A stretch of DNA of 64,000 bases, taken from the NCBI GenBank assembly GCA_963819855.1, contig CAWFYC010000014.1:62001-126000 (forward strand). The letters run 5' to 3'. A model generated the notes under the pieces. The model had not been told where the DNA came from and made no database searches. It saw only the letters and a program-made list of their open reading frames with translations. This document shows positions 8,997 through 19,517 of this stretch, in pieces (within the stretch, counting starts at the first letter, position 1; every line of letters starts with the position of its first letter). The translations under genes and the position numbers were made by a program. Source of the DNA: JAMXLO01 sp963819855. GTDB taxonomy: Bacteria > Pseudomonadota > Alphaproteobacteria > Acetobacterales > Acetobacteraceae.

Positions 8997-10324
8997 CGGC
9001 TGAAGGCCGGCTTGGCGATCGTTCGCAGCGAGGCAATGCCCAGCACCGCGACCAGCGGCGGCAGCCACATGACGCGGCTCTGGTAGCGATTGTGCGGACC
9101 GGAGAGACCTCCGGTGATCGTCGCGTTGGCCAACAGCGCCAGCAGGACCGCGGCAGCGAAGCCGCCAGCAGCATGCTGCCTGCCGGGTGCGCCCAGCAGC
9201 AATGCGAAGCACCCAGCAATACCGGCAAGTGCCGTTCCGAGATGCAACATCTCCAACCATGTCGGCACTGCGAGTCGGCCGGAATTTTGCCGCGAAGCGG
9301 CAAACGCCGCAGCCTCGAAGCGGGGAAAATCGCGTTCGATCCAAGGTGTCACCGTGGCGGGCCACGAGTGCAGGCCGTCGCCGGTAGCGGCTAGCGCCAA
9401 TTGCTGCACGGCGTTTCGCCCGAGGGCCCGCAGTTCGCGGAATGGCTCCGCGCGAATTGCCGCCGTGATAATCGCGTCCGCCTCGCGAGAAACCAGCTTG
9501 GCGCCGCCAGCCTGCGCGACCGGACCGTCCGCACGCCATAAGAAATCATCAGCGGTCTCGGGCAGGCGGTCGACGAACGCACAGAGCCGCCAGCCGGCCG
9601 CGGGACAGTCGCGACGCAGCGCGGCAGCCCCCGGACCATCATAGATCACCCGCGTCAGCACGAACACGTTGCCGAACGGTGACAGCGACGCACGGCCGAA
9701 TGCGATCAGATTGACTGACATCAGAGCGACTACAGTCAGAACGAGCGGCGTCACGCTTCGCAACGCGGCCGCGCCGCCGAGACCCCGCAATGGGAGCAGC
9801 ACGGCGAGCAGCACAAAGGTGAGCAGCACATGAGACTGATGCGCAGCGATCATGAACGCGGCGAATCCCACCAGCCAGATGCATTCGCGACGCGACAGAT
9901 GCTCGCCGGCGAAAACCAGCAGCGTCAGGACGAGTACCAGAAGGCCGGTGAACACGTCCGGCATGAGCTGGGAGGCGAACCAGGGCAGCGAGGTCATCAC
10001 CGCCATCGCGCCCGCGAGAGGCAACACCCACCAGACTGACGCATCGGGCAGCAACGCCCGCCGCACCAGGTGCAGCACGTGCGCCACCAGCAGCGCCTGC
10101 ACGGTGATCGCCGGCCAGGTGGTGAGCGTCAGATGCAGTGGCAGCAGGAACAGGCTGTAGAAGATCGGCCGGTCCCAACCGAGATAGTGCTCGATCGCTT
10201 GCGATAGGTAGGTGCCGGTGTCGGAGAACACCAGCGGATAGCCGTTCCAGAGTGCCGGCCACAGCAGCAGGGTTGCGGCGAGCGCGATGGCGAAGACCGT
10301 TGCGGTGCGTCCCTCAGTCCGCAT
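8993..10324 (-). CDS. Polytopic membrane protein of exopolysaccharide locus
   Basis: This 443-residue protein has about ten membrane helices. It begins with a helix (VFAIALAATLLLWPALW) followed by a polar loop with DTGTYLSQAIEHYLGWDRP. The C-terminal half has one large soluble loop and further helices. The layout recalls membrane glycosyltransferases with an acidic first periplasmic loop, but I see no certain family signature and leave it unnamed. The ATG at 10324 overlaps the end of galE by 11 bases; the frame extends 63 residues further upstream only as an antisense-like shadow inside galE. Its position between galE and the flippase suggests a role in exopolysaccharide assembly. Confidence 0.75.
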   Translation of the reverse strand: MRTEGRTATVFAIALAATLLLWPALWNGYPLVFSDTGTYLSQAIEHYLGWDRPIFYSLFLLPLHLTLTTWPAITVQALLVAHVLHLVRRALLPDASVWWVLPLAGAMAVMTSLPWFASQLMPDVFTGLLVLVLTLLVFAGEHLSRRECIWLVGFAAFMIAAHQSHVLLTFVLLAVLLPLRGLGGAAALRSVTPLVLTVVALMSVNLIAFGRASLSPFGNVFVLTRVIYDGPGAAALRRDCPAAGWRLCAFVDRLPETADDFLWRADGPVAQAGGAKLVSREADAIITAAIRAEPFRELRALGRNAVQQLALAATGDGLHSWPATVTPWIERDFPRFEAAAFAASRQNSGRLAVPTWLEMLHLGTALAGIAGCFALLLGAPGRQHAAGGFAAAVLLALLANATITGGLSGPHNRYQSRVMWLPPLVAVLGIASLRTIAKPAFSR

Positions 10325-11309
10325 AACCGTTCGGATGCGCCTCGCGCCATCGCAGCGCGGTGCGCACGATCTCGTCCAGGTCGGCGAAGCGCGGCCGCCA
10401 GCCGAGTTCGCGGCGCGCGCGCTCCCACGACGCCACCAGCACGGCCGGGTCGCCCGGCCGCCGCGGACAGATGCGATATGGCACCTTGTGGTGCGACACG
10501 CGCTCGACCGCATCGATCACCTGCAGCACCGAATGCCCGGTGCCGCTGCCGAGATTGACGGTGATGCTGCTGCGTTCCAGCCAGTCCAGCGCGAGCAGAT
10601 GCGCATCGGCGAGATCGGTCACGTGCACGTAGTCGCGCAGGCACGTGCCGTCCGGCGTGGCATAGTCGTCGCCGTACACGTCGAGCTCCGCGCGCCGGCC
10701 AAGTGCCGCATCGATCACCAGCGGGACGAGATGCGTCTCCGGCCGATGGTCCTCGCCGTAGCGTCCCGCCGGATCCGCGCCGGCGGCGTTGAAGTAACGC
10801 AACGAGGCGTAACGCAGCCCGTGCACGCGCTCGGCCCAGAGCAGCGTGCGTTCGAGAAACCACTTGCTGTCGCCATAGGGTGATTCCGGATCGATCGGCG
10901 CATCCTCCGGTATCGGCACGGTCTTCGGTGTGCCGTACAGCGCAGCGGTCGACGACAGCACGAAGCGCATGATGCCGTGGCGCACGCAGGCGTCGATCAG
11001 ACGCATGCCGTTGGTGCCGTTGTCGATCAGATAGCGGAACGGCAGCCGCATGCTCTCGCCCACCTGCGACAGCGACGCGAAGTGGAACACCGCGTGCCAC
11101 GGACCATCGGCCAGGACCGCATCCACCGTGTCGGTATCCGCCAGGTCCGCGACGATCAGTTGCGTGCCATGCGGTACCGCGCCGCGATGGCCGGTGCGCA
11201 GATTGTCCAGCACCGCGACGGTGTCGCCGCACTCGACCAGTGCAGCGACCAGGTGGCTGCCGACATAACCGGCCCCGCCGGTGACCAGGAACCGTCGCGC
11301 CATTGCCAT
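10314..11309 (-). CDS. galE: UDP-glucose 4-epimerase
   Basis: This 331-residue short-chain dehydrogenase interconverts UDP-glucose and UDP-galactose. It has the NAD-binding VTGGAGYVGSHLV at residues 9-21, the DNL motif (VLDNLRTGHRG), SSTAALYG with the serine of the active site, and the catalytic YGDSK (YxxxK). RYFNAAGADPAGRYGE is the conserved substrate-binding stretch, and CLRDYVHVTDLADAH is typical of GalE. Its ATG directly follows the TAA of the upstream autokinase gene. In this locus it probably supplies UDP-galactose for the exported polysaccharide. Confidence 0.93.
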   Translation of the reverse strand: MAMARRFLVTGGAGYVGSHLVAALVECGDTVAVLDNLRTGHRGAVPHGTQLIVADLADTDTVDAVLADGPWHAVFHFASLSQVGESMRLPFRYLIDNGTNGMRLIDACVRHGIMRFVLSSTAALYGTPKTVPIPEDAPIDPESPYGDSKWFLERTLLWAERVHGLRYASLRYFNAAGADPAGRYGEDHRPETHLVPLVIDAALGRRAELDVYGDDYATPDGTCLRDYVHVTDLADAHLLALDWLERSSITVNLGSGTGHSVLQVIDAVERVSHHKVPYRICPRRPGDPAVLVASWERARRELGWRPRFADLDEIVRTALRWREAHPNGYAD

Positions 11310-13541
11310 TTACTCCCGGAAGTAGCCGCCGTAGCGCGGATGATACACCTCCGCATCGGCGTAACCCGAGCGCACATGGACGGCGACGTCCACCTGCGTC
11401 AAGGCCGCGCCGACCACGTGGGCGTGTGCCTCCTCCAGCAGTTCCAGAGCATGCAGCGCGACATGGCGCGAGGTACCGCGCCAGCGCACGCAGAACAGCG
11501 TGGCGTCGGCCAGGCCGGCGACGATGCGCGCGTCGGTGATCGCCTCGGCCGGCGGCGTGTCCAGCAGCACGAGGTCGTAGTCGTCGCGTAACGTCTGCAG
11601 CAGCCGCGCCATGGTTGCCGACATCAACAGGCCGAGCGCGTTCGCTTCGCTCTTGCCGTTTGGGATGCAATCCATGCCGGTCACCGGATCCTTCCGGATC
11701 ACCTCGGCCACCGAGGTTTGCCCGCGCAGATAGTCCACCAGGCCCGGAGGATGCTCGGCGTGGCCGCTGAACGAGGGATGGCGGATGTCGCAGTCCAGCA
11801 CGATCACATGCTCGCCGTTCATTGCCGCCAGGCGCCCTAGCGCCCGCGTGACCGTCGTCTTGCCTTCCTTCGGCCGAGCCGCTGTCACAGCGATGATGCG
11901 CGGCCGGTCCGGCCACAGTGACAACCCGGCGCGCAGGGCACGAAGCTGCTCGGCCAGCGCCGAGTGTGGTTTGCGCGCAGCATGCTCCTCGATGCTGGCG
12001 CCCTTCAGCGCCCGCCGCGACATGCGCGGAATCAGCGCCAGGCACGGCAGACCGAGTACCGTCCGCACATCGTCGCCGCTGTGAAATGTGCTGTCGGCAA
12101 TTTCGCGCACATAGACCAGCAACAGCCCGAGCACGATCCCGAACGCCGTCGCCGCCGCCATCCAGGGCCCGGTGCGCGGGAAGCTCGGCTGGCCCGGTAT
12201 CAGCGCGAGCGAGATTTCGTGTGCGTCCGGCGTCTCGATCGTCGGTTGCTGCGCGGTCTGCTGAATGCGCTCGAGCACCGCCTGCAACTGTCCGCGCGAC
12301 GCCTCCGCATTGCGCAGCATCGCATTCAGCGGGACCTGCGCCATTGCGTCCCGCTCGATCTGCGCCTGCTGCTCGCTCAGGTCGCGCTGCAACGCATTGA
12401 CCCGCTCGCGGTCGGCGCGCACATCGGCGTCGATGGCGGCGACCACGCGGCCGATCTCCGCGGCCACGGTTCGGTCCACATCGGCGAGCTGCGCGTTGAT
12501 GGCCCGAACGTCTGGGTGGCCGGCAGCCAGCCGTCCCAGCATCGACTGCAACTCCGCCGACAACTGGTCATGCCGTGCGCGCAATTGCACCACCGATGGC
12601 GCGATCGCCGCCTGAGCGGCGGCACCGGCCCGGCCACTGGCAGCGTCGAGCTTGCCCTCGGCCTCGGCCAGCGCGCTGCGGGCACGCGCCAGGTTCTCGC
12701 CGAGCAGGCTGATCTGTTCGCTGTCCAGCCTCGCATGCATGCCTTCGATCAGGCCGTTCTGCGCGCGGTATTGTGCGATGTTGCCTTCCTGCTGGCGCAC
12801 CTCTTTGCGTAGTTCGTCCCGTCGGTCGACCAGCAACTCCCGCGCCCGGGCCGCTGCGCCGTATTTCGCCCCGAGCTGCGACTTGACGTAGACATCCATC
12901 GCGCTGTTCGCCGCGGCCGCAGCGATCACCGCGTCTTCCGCGGTAAACGACACCTCGAGCACGTGCGATGCTTTCAGCGGCGTCACCAGCAGAGCGGACC
13001 GCACGGCTGTCAGGGTGGCGTTGCGTTCGGGGTCCAGCCTCGGTCCAGGCAGCTCAGCGATCGGAGCCGGCGTGGGCGCGGATAGCGTCCACCAGAGCGC
13101 GGATAATGTTTGTAGCAGCCGGGAAGGCGGCCGCAGCGAGGCGTTGAACTCGGGATTCGCGAGCAGGTTCAGCCTGACGGCGACCTGCTCGACCACCAGC
13201 ATTCCCCGCAGCACCTCGGCCTGGCTGGCCATGACGGCATCGGTGATCGGGTCGACCCGCAGGATGCTCTGCAGTTCCCTCGGTTTGTACTCACTCGCGT
13301 CGTAGAGCAGGGCGCCAGTCGCCGTATAGCGCGGCGTGAGCTGCATGATCGCGACATAGGCGAGCAGCGGGCACAACAGCATCGAGGCCAGCAGGAGCCA
13401 CTTGCGCCGCCGCAGAATGGCGAGGACCGCGGTACCGTTCAGGCCCTCCGACCCACCAGCGTCGACCCCCGCGCGCGCGGTCCAGCGATCGCGCCGGACC
13501 ATCGCGGGCGGCTGGGTCGCTGTTTCAGGTCGGTCGAGCAT
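11310..13541 (-). CDS. Polysaccharide chain-length protein with tyrosine autokinase domain (Wzc/ExoP-like)
   Basis: This 743-residue protein combines two roles. The N-terminal half is a Wzz-type co-polymerase: a membrane helix (WLLLASMLLCPLLAYVAIM, about residues 48-66), a periplasmic coiled-coil region, and a second helix near residue 460. The C-terminal half is a BY-kinase with Walker A AARPKEGKTTV (about 553), Walker A' VLDCDIRHPS and Walker B LVLLDTPPAE. It ends in a tyrosine cluster (GYADAEVYHPRYGGYF, four Tyr), the autophosphorylation tail. Such proteins control polymer length and export together with the Wza-like lipoprotein, which is encoded divergently 79 bases away. Confidence 0.9.
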   Translation of the reverse strand: MLDRPETATQPPAMVRRDRWTARAGVDAGGSEGLNGTAVLAILRRRKWLLLASMLLCPLLAYVAIMQLTPRYTATGALLYDASEYKPRELQSILRVDPITDAVMASQAEVLRGMLVVEQVAVRLNLLANPEFNASLRPPSRLLQTLSALWWTLSAPTPAPIAELPGPRLDPERNATLTAVRSALLVTPLKASHVLEVSFTAEDAVIAAAAANSAMDVYVKSQLGAKYGAAARARELLVDRRDELRKEVRQQEGNIAQYRAQNGLIEGMHARLDSEQISLLGENLARARSALAEAEGKLDAASGRAGAAAQAAIAPSVVQLRARHDQLSAELQSMLGRLAAGHPDVRAINAQLADVDRTVAAEIGRVVAAIDADVRADRERVNALQRDLSEQQAQIERDAMAQVPLNAMLRNAEASRGQLQAVLERIQQTAQQPTIETPDAHEISLALIPGQPSFPRTGPWMAAATAFGIVLGLLLVYVREIADSTFHSGDDVRTVLGLPCLALIPRMSRRALKGASIEEHAARKPHSALAEQLRALRAGLSLWPDRPRIIAVTAARPKEGKTTVTRALGRLAAMNGEHVIVLDCDIRHPSFSGHAEHPPGLVDYLRGQTSVAEVIRKDPVTGMDCIPNGKSEANALGLLMSATMARLLQTLRDDYDLVLLDTPPAEAITDARIVAGLADATLFCVRWRGTSRHVALHALELLEEAHAHVVGAALTQVDVAVHVRSGYADAEVYHPRYGGYFRE

Positions 13542-13620
13542 CGTCTGTCCTGTCGACGCAGACCGATGTACCCGGATCGCCTTAATTCCTGGCTAATCAC
13601 TCCGTCTGCATGATTGCGGC

Positions 13621-14184
13621 ATGCCGCAGCTGTTGCGCCGTCATTGCGTGCTGGCCCTGGTGGCGATTGCCGGCTGCGGCGGGCCGGGCAGCGATCTGGG
13701 GCCGTTGCCGGCCGCGGAAGCCGTGTCGTATCGCCTCGGTCCCGGTGATCAGGTGCGGATCATTACCTTCGGCGAGGAGAACCTGACCGGCGAATTCCGG
13801 GTCAACGACAGCGGCAATATCGCGTTGCCGCTGTTGGGCACGGTGCGTGCCGCGGGTCTGACCTCGGCGGAACTGGAGACCGCGGTCGCGGCGGCGCTGC
13901 TCCGCGGTAATCTGGTGCGCAATCCGTCGGTGGCGGTCGAGGTCATTGCCTATCGGCCGATCTATGTGTTGGGCGAGGTCAACAAGCCCGGCCAGTACGC
14001 CTATCAGCCCGGCATGACGGTGGTGACCGCTGTGGCGGTCGCCGGCGGCTTCACCTACCGTGCCGTCGAAGGTTATGCTGCGGTGGTGCGAACAGTCGAG
14101 GGCAAGGCCATTGAGGGCAAAGCCAGCCGGCAGGCCTTCGTGCAGCCGGGCGACGTCGTCACGGTGTTCGAGCGCCGGTTCTGA
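13621..14184 (+). CDS. Polysaccharide export lipoprotein (short Wza-like)
   Basis: This 187-residue lipoprotein has a signal peptide with the lipobox VAIAGC (Cys about residue 19). A Poly_export domain follows (YRLGPGDQVRIITFGEENLT through NPSVAVEVIAYRP), then one SLBB-like segment (IYVLGEVNKPGQYAYQPGMT). It should form or contribute to the outer-membrane export channel for the polysaccharide. At 187 residues it is about half the length of E. coli Wza and lacks extra SLBB repeats and the C-terminal pore helix, like many short alphaproteobacterial relatives. It is divergent from the autokinase gene. Confidence 0.88.
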   Translation: MPQLLRRHCVLALVAIAGCGGPGSDLGPLPAAEAVSYRLGPGDQVRIITFGEENLTGEFRVNDSGNIALPLLGTVRAAGLTSAELETAVAAALLRGNLVRNPSVAVEVIAYRPIYVLGEVNKPGQYAYQPGMTVVTAVAVAGGFTYRAVEGYAAVVRTVEGKAIEGKASRQAFVQPGDVVTVFERRF

Positions 14185-14215
14185 CACCGGCTTCCGCGCT
14201 TGGCGGATCGGCGTT

Positions 14216-14995
14216 GTGCTGGCGGGTGCGCTTAGCGTGGCGGCCGGCCGGGATACGCCGGCCGAAGGTCCGCTGCACATTATCGGCGGTCAGGCCGCTG
14301 GCTGCATCGCCGGCGCGGTACGGTTGCCGGCCGACGGGACGGGGTTCCAGACCATTCACCTGGCGCGCAGTTCATTTTGGGGAGCGCCGACCACCATCGC
14401 CCGGATCAAAACCCTGGGCGAGCAGGCGCACGCGGCGGGGCTGGGCGATCTCTACGTCGAGGACATCTCGCGGCCGCGCGGCGGCCCGCTGCCGGGTGGG
14501 CATCTCAGCCATCAGCTCGGGCTCGATGCCGATGTGGGCCTCGATGTGCGGCCGAAACACGCACTGACCGCGGCGGAGCGTGAGGCGGTAGAGCTGCCAA
14601 GCCTGGTGCGTTCGGATCAGCGCGGGGTCGATCCGGCACGCTGGACGCCGGACGAGATCACGCTGCTGCATCTGGCCGCCAGCCTGCCCGAGGTTGATCG
14701 CATCCTGATCAATCCGGCAATCAAGCGGCAGCTCTGCGACGAGGTGCAGGGCGACCGCGCCTGGCTGCGGCTGATGCGGCCGTGGTATGACCACTCGGCC
14801 CATATGCACATCCGCTTCCGCTGTCCCGCCGACCAGCACGACTGTGTGCAGGCCGCACCACCACCACCGGGTGACGGCTGCGATGCGACCTTGCAATGGT
14901 GGTTCGATCAGCTGGACGTGCCACCGAAGCCTTCAGCGCCGTATCACCCGCCGCCGTTGCCTGCGGCATGCAAGGCGGTGATGGCGGCGCCGTAG
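14216..14995 (+). CDS. mepA: Penicillin-insensitive murein endopeptidase
   Basis: This is a MepA (peptidase M74) protein that cuts D-Ala-meso-DAP cross-links in peptidoglycan in the periplasm. The zinc motif GGHLSHQLGLDADVGL supplies the first His and Asp, and DHSAHMHIRFRCP supplies the C-terminal His. Cysteines at QAAGC, LCDEV and RCP fit the family's disulfides. The start is uncertain. The GTG at 14216 gives a hydrophobic leader lacking a basic N-terminus; the frame is open well into the preceding gene, and a start there would add Arg residues before the hydrophobic stretch. Its 3' end is two bases from the end of hutF. Confidence 0.85.
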   Translation: MLAGALSVAAGRDTPAEGPLHIIGGQAAGCIAGAVRLPADGTGFQTIHLARSSFWGAPTTIARIKTLGEQAHAAGLGDLYVEDISRPRGGPLPGGHLSHQLGLDADVGLDVRPKHALTAAEREAVELPSLVRSDQRGVDPARWTPDEITLLHLAASLPEVDRILINPAIKRQLCDEVQGDRAWLRLMRPWYDHSAHMHIRFRCPADQHDCVQAAPPPPGDGCDATLQWWFDQLDVPPKPSAPYHPPPLPAACKAVMAAP

Positions 14996-14997
14996 CT

Positions 14998-16341
<1,344 letters not shown>

Positions 16342-16365
16342 GCTGATCACCGTGTCATTGTTGCG

Positions 16366-18537
16366 TCACCTGTTCGCCTTCGCTTCCCGCCGCCGTGCAT
16401 GCAGGATGAACTCGGTGTAGCCGTTCGGCTGCGCGCGTCCCTTGAACACCAGGTCGCAGGCGGCCTTGAACGCCGGACCATCGAACCTCGGTGCCATCGG
16501 TCCGGTACAGCGGATCGCCGGCGTTCTGCCGATCGACTACCTTCGCCATCCGCTGCATCGTCGCCATCACCTGCTGCTCGCTGACGATGCCATGATGCAG
16601 CCAGTTGGCGATGTGCTGCGACGAGATGCGCAGTGTCGCACGATCCTCCATCAGGCCGACGTCGTGGATGTCGGGCACCTTCGAACAGCCGACACCCTGA
16701 TCGATCCAGCGGACTACATAGCCAAGGATGCCCTGACAGTTGTTGTCCAGCTCCTGAGCGATATCCTCGGGTGACCAGTTCGGCCGGTCGGCGACCGGGA
16801 TCGTCAGCAGAGCCGCCAGCGTCGCACGCTCGCGCGCTGCCAGTTCCTGCTGCCGCTGCGCGACATCGACCTGATGATAGTGCAGCGCATGCAGCGTTGC
16901 CGCGGTGGGCGAGGGAACCCAGGCGGTGTTTGCTCCCGCCTTCGGATGGCCGATCTTCTGCGCCAGCATGTCGGCCATCCGGTCCGGCGCGGCCCACATG
17001 CCCTTGCCGATCTGCGCCCGCCGCGCAGTCCGCAGGCCAGGCCGATATCGACGTTCTGGTCCTCGTACGCCTTGATCCAGGCGGTGTTGCGCATGTCGTT
17101 CTTGCGGATCATCGGGCCGGCCTCGATCGAGGTGTGGATCTCGTCGCCGGTGCGGTCGAGGAAGCCGGTGTTGATGAACACCACCCGATGCTTCGCGGCC
17201 TGGATGCACGCCTTCAGGTTGACCGATGTGCGCCGCTCCTCGTCCATGATGCCCATCTTCAGCGTGTTGCGCGCGAGCCCCAGCATGTCCTCGACGCGCG
17301 AGAAGATCGTCTCGGTGAACGCCACTTCCTCCGCGCCGTGCATCTTCGGCTTGACGATGTAGACCGATCCGGTGCGGCTGTTGCGCAACGGTCCCGGTGC
17401 CGCTCAGGTCGTGCATCGCGATCAACGAGGTGACCGCGGCGTCCAGCAGGCCCTCGGGCGTCTGCGCTGCCCGACGCATCGAGCACCGCATCGGTGTACA
17501 TGTGGTGGCCGACGTTGCGCACCAGCATCAGGCTGCGGCCCGGCAGAGTCAGCGTGCCGCCATCCGGCGCGGTGTATTCGCGATCGACGGTCAGCCGGCG
17601 CGTGACCGTGCGGCCGTCCTTGTCGAACGTCTCGGTCAGCGTGCCGCGCATCAGGCCGAGCCAGTTGCGATATGCCGCCACCTTGTCCGTCGGCATCGAC
17701 GCAGGCGACCGAGTCCTCGCAGTCCTGGATCGTGGTGATCGCCGCCTCCAGCACCACGTCGGCGACACCGGCCGCATCCTGTCCGCCGATCGGACGTGTG
17801 CGATCGACGACGATCTCGATGTGCAGGCCGTTGTGCTTCAGCAGCACCGACGCAGGATCATCGGCGGCGCCGCGATAGCCGACGAACTGCTCGGGCCGCG
17901 CAAGTCCAGTCCGCGCATGATCCTTCAGCGTGATCATGAGCCGACCGTCGTCGATCGCGTAGCGCGTTGCATCGCGATGGCTGCCGATGGCGAGCGGCAC
18001 CGCCTGGTCGAGAACCTGCCGCGCCTTGGCAATCACGCGGGCGCCGCGGATGGCTGTTGTAGCCGGGACCGCGCGTTGCGCCGCCATCCTCGGGGATCGC
18101 GTCGGTGCCGTACAGCGCGTCGTACAGGCTGCCCCAGCGCGCATTCGCCGCATTCAGCGCATAGCGCGCATTGGTTACCGGCACGACGAGCTGCGGGCCG
18201 GCGATGCTGGCGATCTCGGGATCGACCTTGTCGGTGTCGATCGAGAAATCCGGCGGCTCCGGCTGCAGATAGCCGATGTCGCGCAGGAAGTCCGTGTAGA
18301 TGGCAACATCGATCGGCTTGCCGCGATCGTCCAGATGCCACGCATCGATCTGGCGCTGCAGCGCATCGCGCGTGTCGAGCAGCGCCTTGTTGCGTGGCGC
18401 GAGATCGCGGACCAGCGCGCCAAACCCGTCGCCAGAATGCGGCGGCGCTCGACGCCGGTCCCGGGAAGCGCCTCGGCGTTGACGAAGTCGTACAGCGTGC
18501 GGGCGACCTGCAGGCCGCCGGCGTTCACGAATTCCAT
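16366..18537 (-). pseudogene. glcB: Malate synthase G, frame broken eight times
   Basis: Corrected, this encodes about 721 residues, the normal length of malate synthase G, which condenses glyoxylate with acetyl-CoA. Conserved blocks in successive frames include LPGTG, AAAFWRR, APRNKALL, ARYALNAANARWGSLYDAL, EQFVGYRG, IQDCEDSVA, SLMLVRNVGHHMYTD, KMGIMDEERRTSVNL, GFLDRTGDEIH, GKGMW, AGANTAWVPSPTAATLHAL and SSQHIANWLHHGI. The ATG at 18537 follows GAGGAG. Apparent extra bases lie near 18450, 18425, 18055, 17688, 17465, 17389 and 16501; one base is missing near 17020. No in-frame stop or substituted active-site block was seen apart from the shifts. Eight shifts in a gene with such well-kept protein sequence argue for sequence error over ancient decay. 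Confidence 0.88.
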
Positions 18538-18631
18538 TCGTTGCAACTCCTCGACGGGTTGACTCCAAAAGCGCGGCGCTGCAGGCCCTGGCGCTGTCGG
18601 CCTTCTTGTCGTTACCCCCGCGGAAGCGCGC

Positions 18632-19376
18632 TCAGCGTCGCTGCCGCTCGCTGCGCCACTGCTCGAACGCGGCCTTGGTCGCCTCGTTCGGTGGATAGGT
18701 GCCGGGCAGGGCGGCGCCGTCCGCAACGCGTTGCAACAGGAACTCTTCCAGTTCCTCCTGCTCGGCTGCGTCGCTCGCCACTTCGTCGGCCATCGCCGGC
18801 CGGGATCACAACCACGCCATCGCGGTCACCGACGATGATGTCGCCGGGATAGACCGCGACGCCGCCGCAGCCGATCGGCACGTTGCTCTCCACCGCGTGA
18901 TGCTGCGCCAGGTTCAGCGGCGCGCTCGGGCCGGCGCAGAACACCGGAAACGGCATCTCGCCGATCGGTCCGGCGTCGCGGATGCCGCCGTCGCCGACCA
19001 GACCGGCGACCCCTCGCTGCATCAGCCGGGTCACCAGGATCTGGCCGGCGCAGGCGGCGCGTGTGTCGCCGCGGCAGTCGATCACCAGCACATGACCGGC
19101 CGGCGTGATCTCGATCGCCTTGCGCTGCGGATGCTCCGGATCGCCGAACACGGCGACGCTGTCGAGGTCCTCGCGCGCTGGGATGTTGCGCAGCGTAAAG
19201 GCAGGACCGACCAGGTTGCCGCCGTGCCGGCCGAGCGGGCGGACGCCCTGCATGAACGCGTTGCGCAGCCCGCGCTTGAACAGTTGCGTGGTCAGCGTCG
19301 CGGTGCTGACCAGGCGCAGCCGGTCGAGCGTCTCGCGGTCAGGGATCGGGCATGCGGTCGGGTCCTTTGGCCGCAT
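18632..19376 (-). pseudogene. RraA-like/HMG aldolase-family protein, frame broken once
   Basis: Corrected, this encodes about 247 residues. The fold belongs to the RraA/4-hydroxy-4-methyl-2-oxoglutarate aldolase family: LVSTATLTTQLFKRG at the start, GHVLVIDCRGDTRAACAG, GLVGDGGIRDAGPI with the catalytic Arg/Asp region, and GDIIVGDRDGVVVIPA. An extra base at about 18794 shifts the frame after VVVIPAG. The other frame resumes with MADEVASDAAEQEELEEFLL and ends with TYPPNEATKAAFEQW, as in relatives. Some members are class II aldolases or oxaloacetate decarboxylases; this subtype is common beside sugar-acid or transporter genes. The start is uncertain (ATG 19376 or 19421). It is divergent from the ABC importer. 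Confidence 0.75.
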
Positions 19377-19431
19377 CACCTCGAACCAGCCTGCCGCAGT
19401 CGATACCCGGTGTTCAATCATTGCCAATCGA

Positions 19432-19445
19432 ATGATCCAGATCAA
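19432..19445 (+). promoter_or_regulatory. Imperfect FNR/Anr-like box
   Basis: ATGATCCAGATCAA matches the TTGAT-N4-ATCAA palindrome at 9 of 10 defining positions and shares its centre with the perfect box at 38369-38382. It lies between the divergent RraA-like gene and the ABC importer, 73 bases before the importer's ATG. Function is inferred only. Confidence 0.35.
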
Positions 19446-19517
19446 TGCGGATTGCCTTGTCCCTGGCTGTCATGTACCGGGCGCCGCGGACGGGCTCGTT
19501 GAGACTTAGGGAGAGCA

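Noticed and set aside
6960..9539. An open minus-strand frame of 859 codons fusing the flippase with sequence antisense to ggt and the FmdB gene.
   Set aside because: Only its middle part looks like protein. The rest is Arg/Pro-rich shadow caused by the frameshift near 7770 and high GC content.
16366..18537. Programmed ribosomal frameshifting in malate synthase G.
   Set aside because: Eight shifts with no slippery sequences or stem-loops make this implausible. The same pattern occurs in unrelated neighbours.
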